A DNA stretch of 64,000 nt from Streptomyces cavernicola (GTDB taxonomy: Bacteria; Actinomycetota; Actinomycetes; Streptomycetales; Streptomycetaceae). The stretch spans positions 124,001 to 188,000 of the forward strand of contig NZ_JASCIQ010000003.1 of NCBI RefSeq assembly GCF_029968035.1, in the 5' to 3' direction. The notes below the pieces were generated by a model. That model did not search any database. It was not told the origin of the DNA and was given only the letters and a program-made list of their open reading frames with translations. How positions within the stretch are numbered: the stretch's first letter is position 1; each line of letters starts with the position of its first letter. Made by a program: the position numbers and the translations under genes. This document shows positions 63,339-64,000 of the stretch, piece by piece.

Positions 63339-64000
63339 CTACAACAGCTCCCGCAACCGCTCCGCGAGGAGATCCCAGCGCCACCTCTCCTCGACCCACG
63401 CCCGCCCCCGCTTCCCCATCCGCTCCCGCAACTCCGGGTCCAGGAGGAGCGTGACGATGCGGTCGGCGGCCTCCGAGGGGGCGCCCCCTCGTACGACCCA
63501 CCCCGTCTCCCCGTCGAGCACCGCGTCCGGCGCGCCGCCCGAGTCGCCCGAGACGACCGGCAGGCCCGTCGCCGAGGCCTCCAGGTAGACGATGCCGAGG
63601 CCCTCCACGTCGAGGCCGCCGCGGCGCGTACGGCAGGGCATGGCGAAGACGTCGCCGGCGCCGTAGTGCGCGGGCAGTTCCTCCCAGGGCACGGCCCCCG
63701 TGAAGCGCACGGAATCGGCCACCCCGGTCTCCGCGGCGAGCTTCCGCAGCTCGGACTCGCACGGGCCTCCGCCGACGATGAGGAGCACCGCGTCCGGCAC
63801 CTTCGCGAGGATCGCGGGCATGGCCTGGATCAGCGTGTCCTGGCCCTTGCGCGGCACGAGCCGCGAGACGCACACCACGACCGGCCGGTCGCTGAGGCCG
63901 AGCCGCGCCCGGATCTCGTCGCCGCCCGAGCCGGGGTGGAAGGTCTTCTCGTCGACGCCCGGCGGGAGTTGCACCATGCGGGCCGCGGCGGCCGGGCTCA
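63339..64000 (-). CDS. pimB: PimB-type mannosyltransferase (C-terminal part, cut by window edge)
   Basis: GT4 glycosyltransferase, probably the second mannosyltransferase of phosphatidyl-myo-inositol mannoside synthesis at the inner face of the membrane. The open frame continues to the window edge without a credible start; 220 codons are present. Landmarks: VVVCVSRLVPRKGQDTLIQA, GGPCESELR, VPWEELPAHYGAGDVFAMPC, the nucleotide-sugar loop GGLDVEGLGIVYLEASATG and PVVSGDSGGAPDAVLDGETG, typical of PimB'. Convergent with fadD, as in other Streptomyces. Confidence 0.88.
   Translation of the reverse strand, partial: SPAAAARMVQLPPGVDEKTFHPGSGGDEIRARLGLSDRPVVVCVSRLVPRKGQDTLIQAMPAILAKVPDAVLLIVGGGPCESELRKLAAETGVADSVRFTGAVPWEELPAHYGAGDVFAMPCRTRRGGLDVEGLGIVYLEASATGLPVVSGDSGGAPDAVLDGETGWVVRGGAPSEAADRIVTLLLDPELRERMGKRGRAWVEERWRWDLLAERLRELL

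Overview
The window is chromosomal DNA from a Streptomyces. GC content is very high, with third-position G/C bias on both strands. GTG and TTG starts are common, and many genes have a -10 box only 6-9 bases before the start codon, as in leaderless mRNAs. The gene content and order (dcw cluster, then thi, trpEG, pfkA, macRS, geosmin synthase, glkA, fadD, pimB) match the ftsZ-to-pimB segment of Streptomyces core chromosomes. I see no transposase, integrase, phage gene, tRNA, rRNA or CRISPR array.

Layout. 1-13.3 kb (minus strand): the division and cell wall (dcw) cluster, transcribed rsmH-ftsL-ftsI-murE-murF-mraY-murD-ftsW-murG-ftsQ-ftsZ, with 4-base overlaps at several junctions, a sigma-70-type promoter before rsmH and a separate promoter region before ftsZ (ftsZ is cut by the window edge). 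13.7-19.4 kb (plus): beta-carbonic anhydrase, then a MoxR ATPase / DUF58 / transglutaminase operon closed by a strong terminator. 19.6-21.8 kb (minus): DUF3040 membrane protein, a methyltransferase and a SAV_6107-type HEPN protein. 22.0-25.6 kb (plus): a degenerate ABC ATPase, a YhgE/Pip membrane protein and a TetR regulator. 26-28 kb (plus): a DUF4126 membrane protein behind a MacR-like box, and a phytoene-desaturase-like flavoprotein. 28.2-33.0 kb (minus): a tail-rich membrane protein, metF, thiE, an Rv2175c-like DNA-binding protein and a ferredoxin-reductase-type flavoprotein. 33.1-35.4 kb (plus): TPP riboswitch and thiOSG. 35.6-39.1 kb (plus): PASTA kinase, endonuclease IV and a histidine-rich DUF4396 protein behind a CsoR-type operator. 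39.2-42.2 kb: a sulfite-oxidase-like protein, bacterioferritin and its iron-boxed ferredoxin, and class II DAHP synthase. 42.3-46.4 kb: trp leader peptide with attenuator, fused anthranilate synthase, a D-lactate-dehydrogenase-like enzyme and phosphofructokinase. 46.6-49.3 kb (minus): the MacR/MacS two-component system and an acyltransferase. 49.5-55.5 kb (plus): an esterase, an acidic membrane protein, a second Ser/Thr kinase and geosmin synthase. 55.5-56.1 kb: a composite repeat block. 56.1-61.0 kb (minus): a nuclease-like protein, glucokinase glkA, DUF5304, ArsA-like ATPase, SRPBCC protein and metallophosphoesterase. 61.3-64 kb: long-chain acyl-CoA ligase (plus) and a partial PimB-type mannosyltransferase (minus).

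How it works together. The dcw cluster makes and polymerises peptidoglycan precursors at the septum. thiE plus thiOSG supply the thiazole and coupling steps of thiamine synthesis under TPP control. Class II DAHP synthase and the attenuated anthranilate synthase feed tryptophan synthesis. pfkA and glkA are sugar kinases of glycolysis. bfr and bfd form an iron storage and release pair.

No complete new defence or mobile system is visible. The most unusual signals are regulatory or structural: a near-perfect MacR box upstream of a DUF4126 gene about 21 kb from macRS; a CsoR-type box on a 19-histidine DUF4396 gene; an ABC-like ATPase without the P-loop lysine fused by context to a YhgE protein; PPi-type signature residues in phosphofructokinase; terminators whose loops contain stop codons; and two repeat structures sharing one core at convergent gene ends. 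Starts were chosen from Shine-Dalgarno or -10 spacing and overlap with neighbours; alternatives are stated where they matter.
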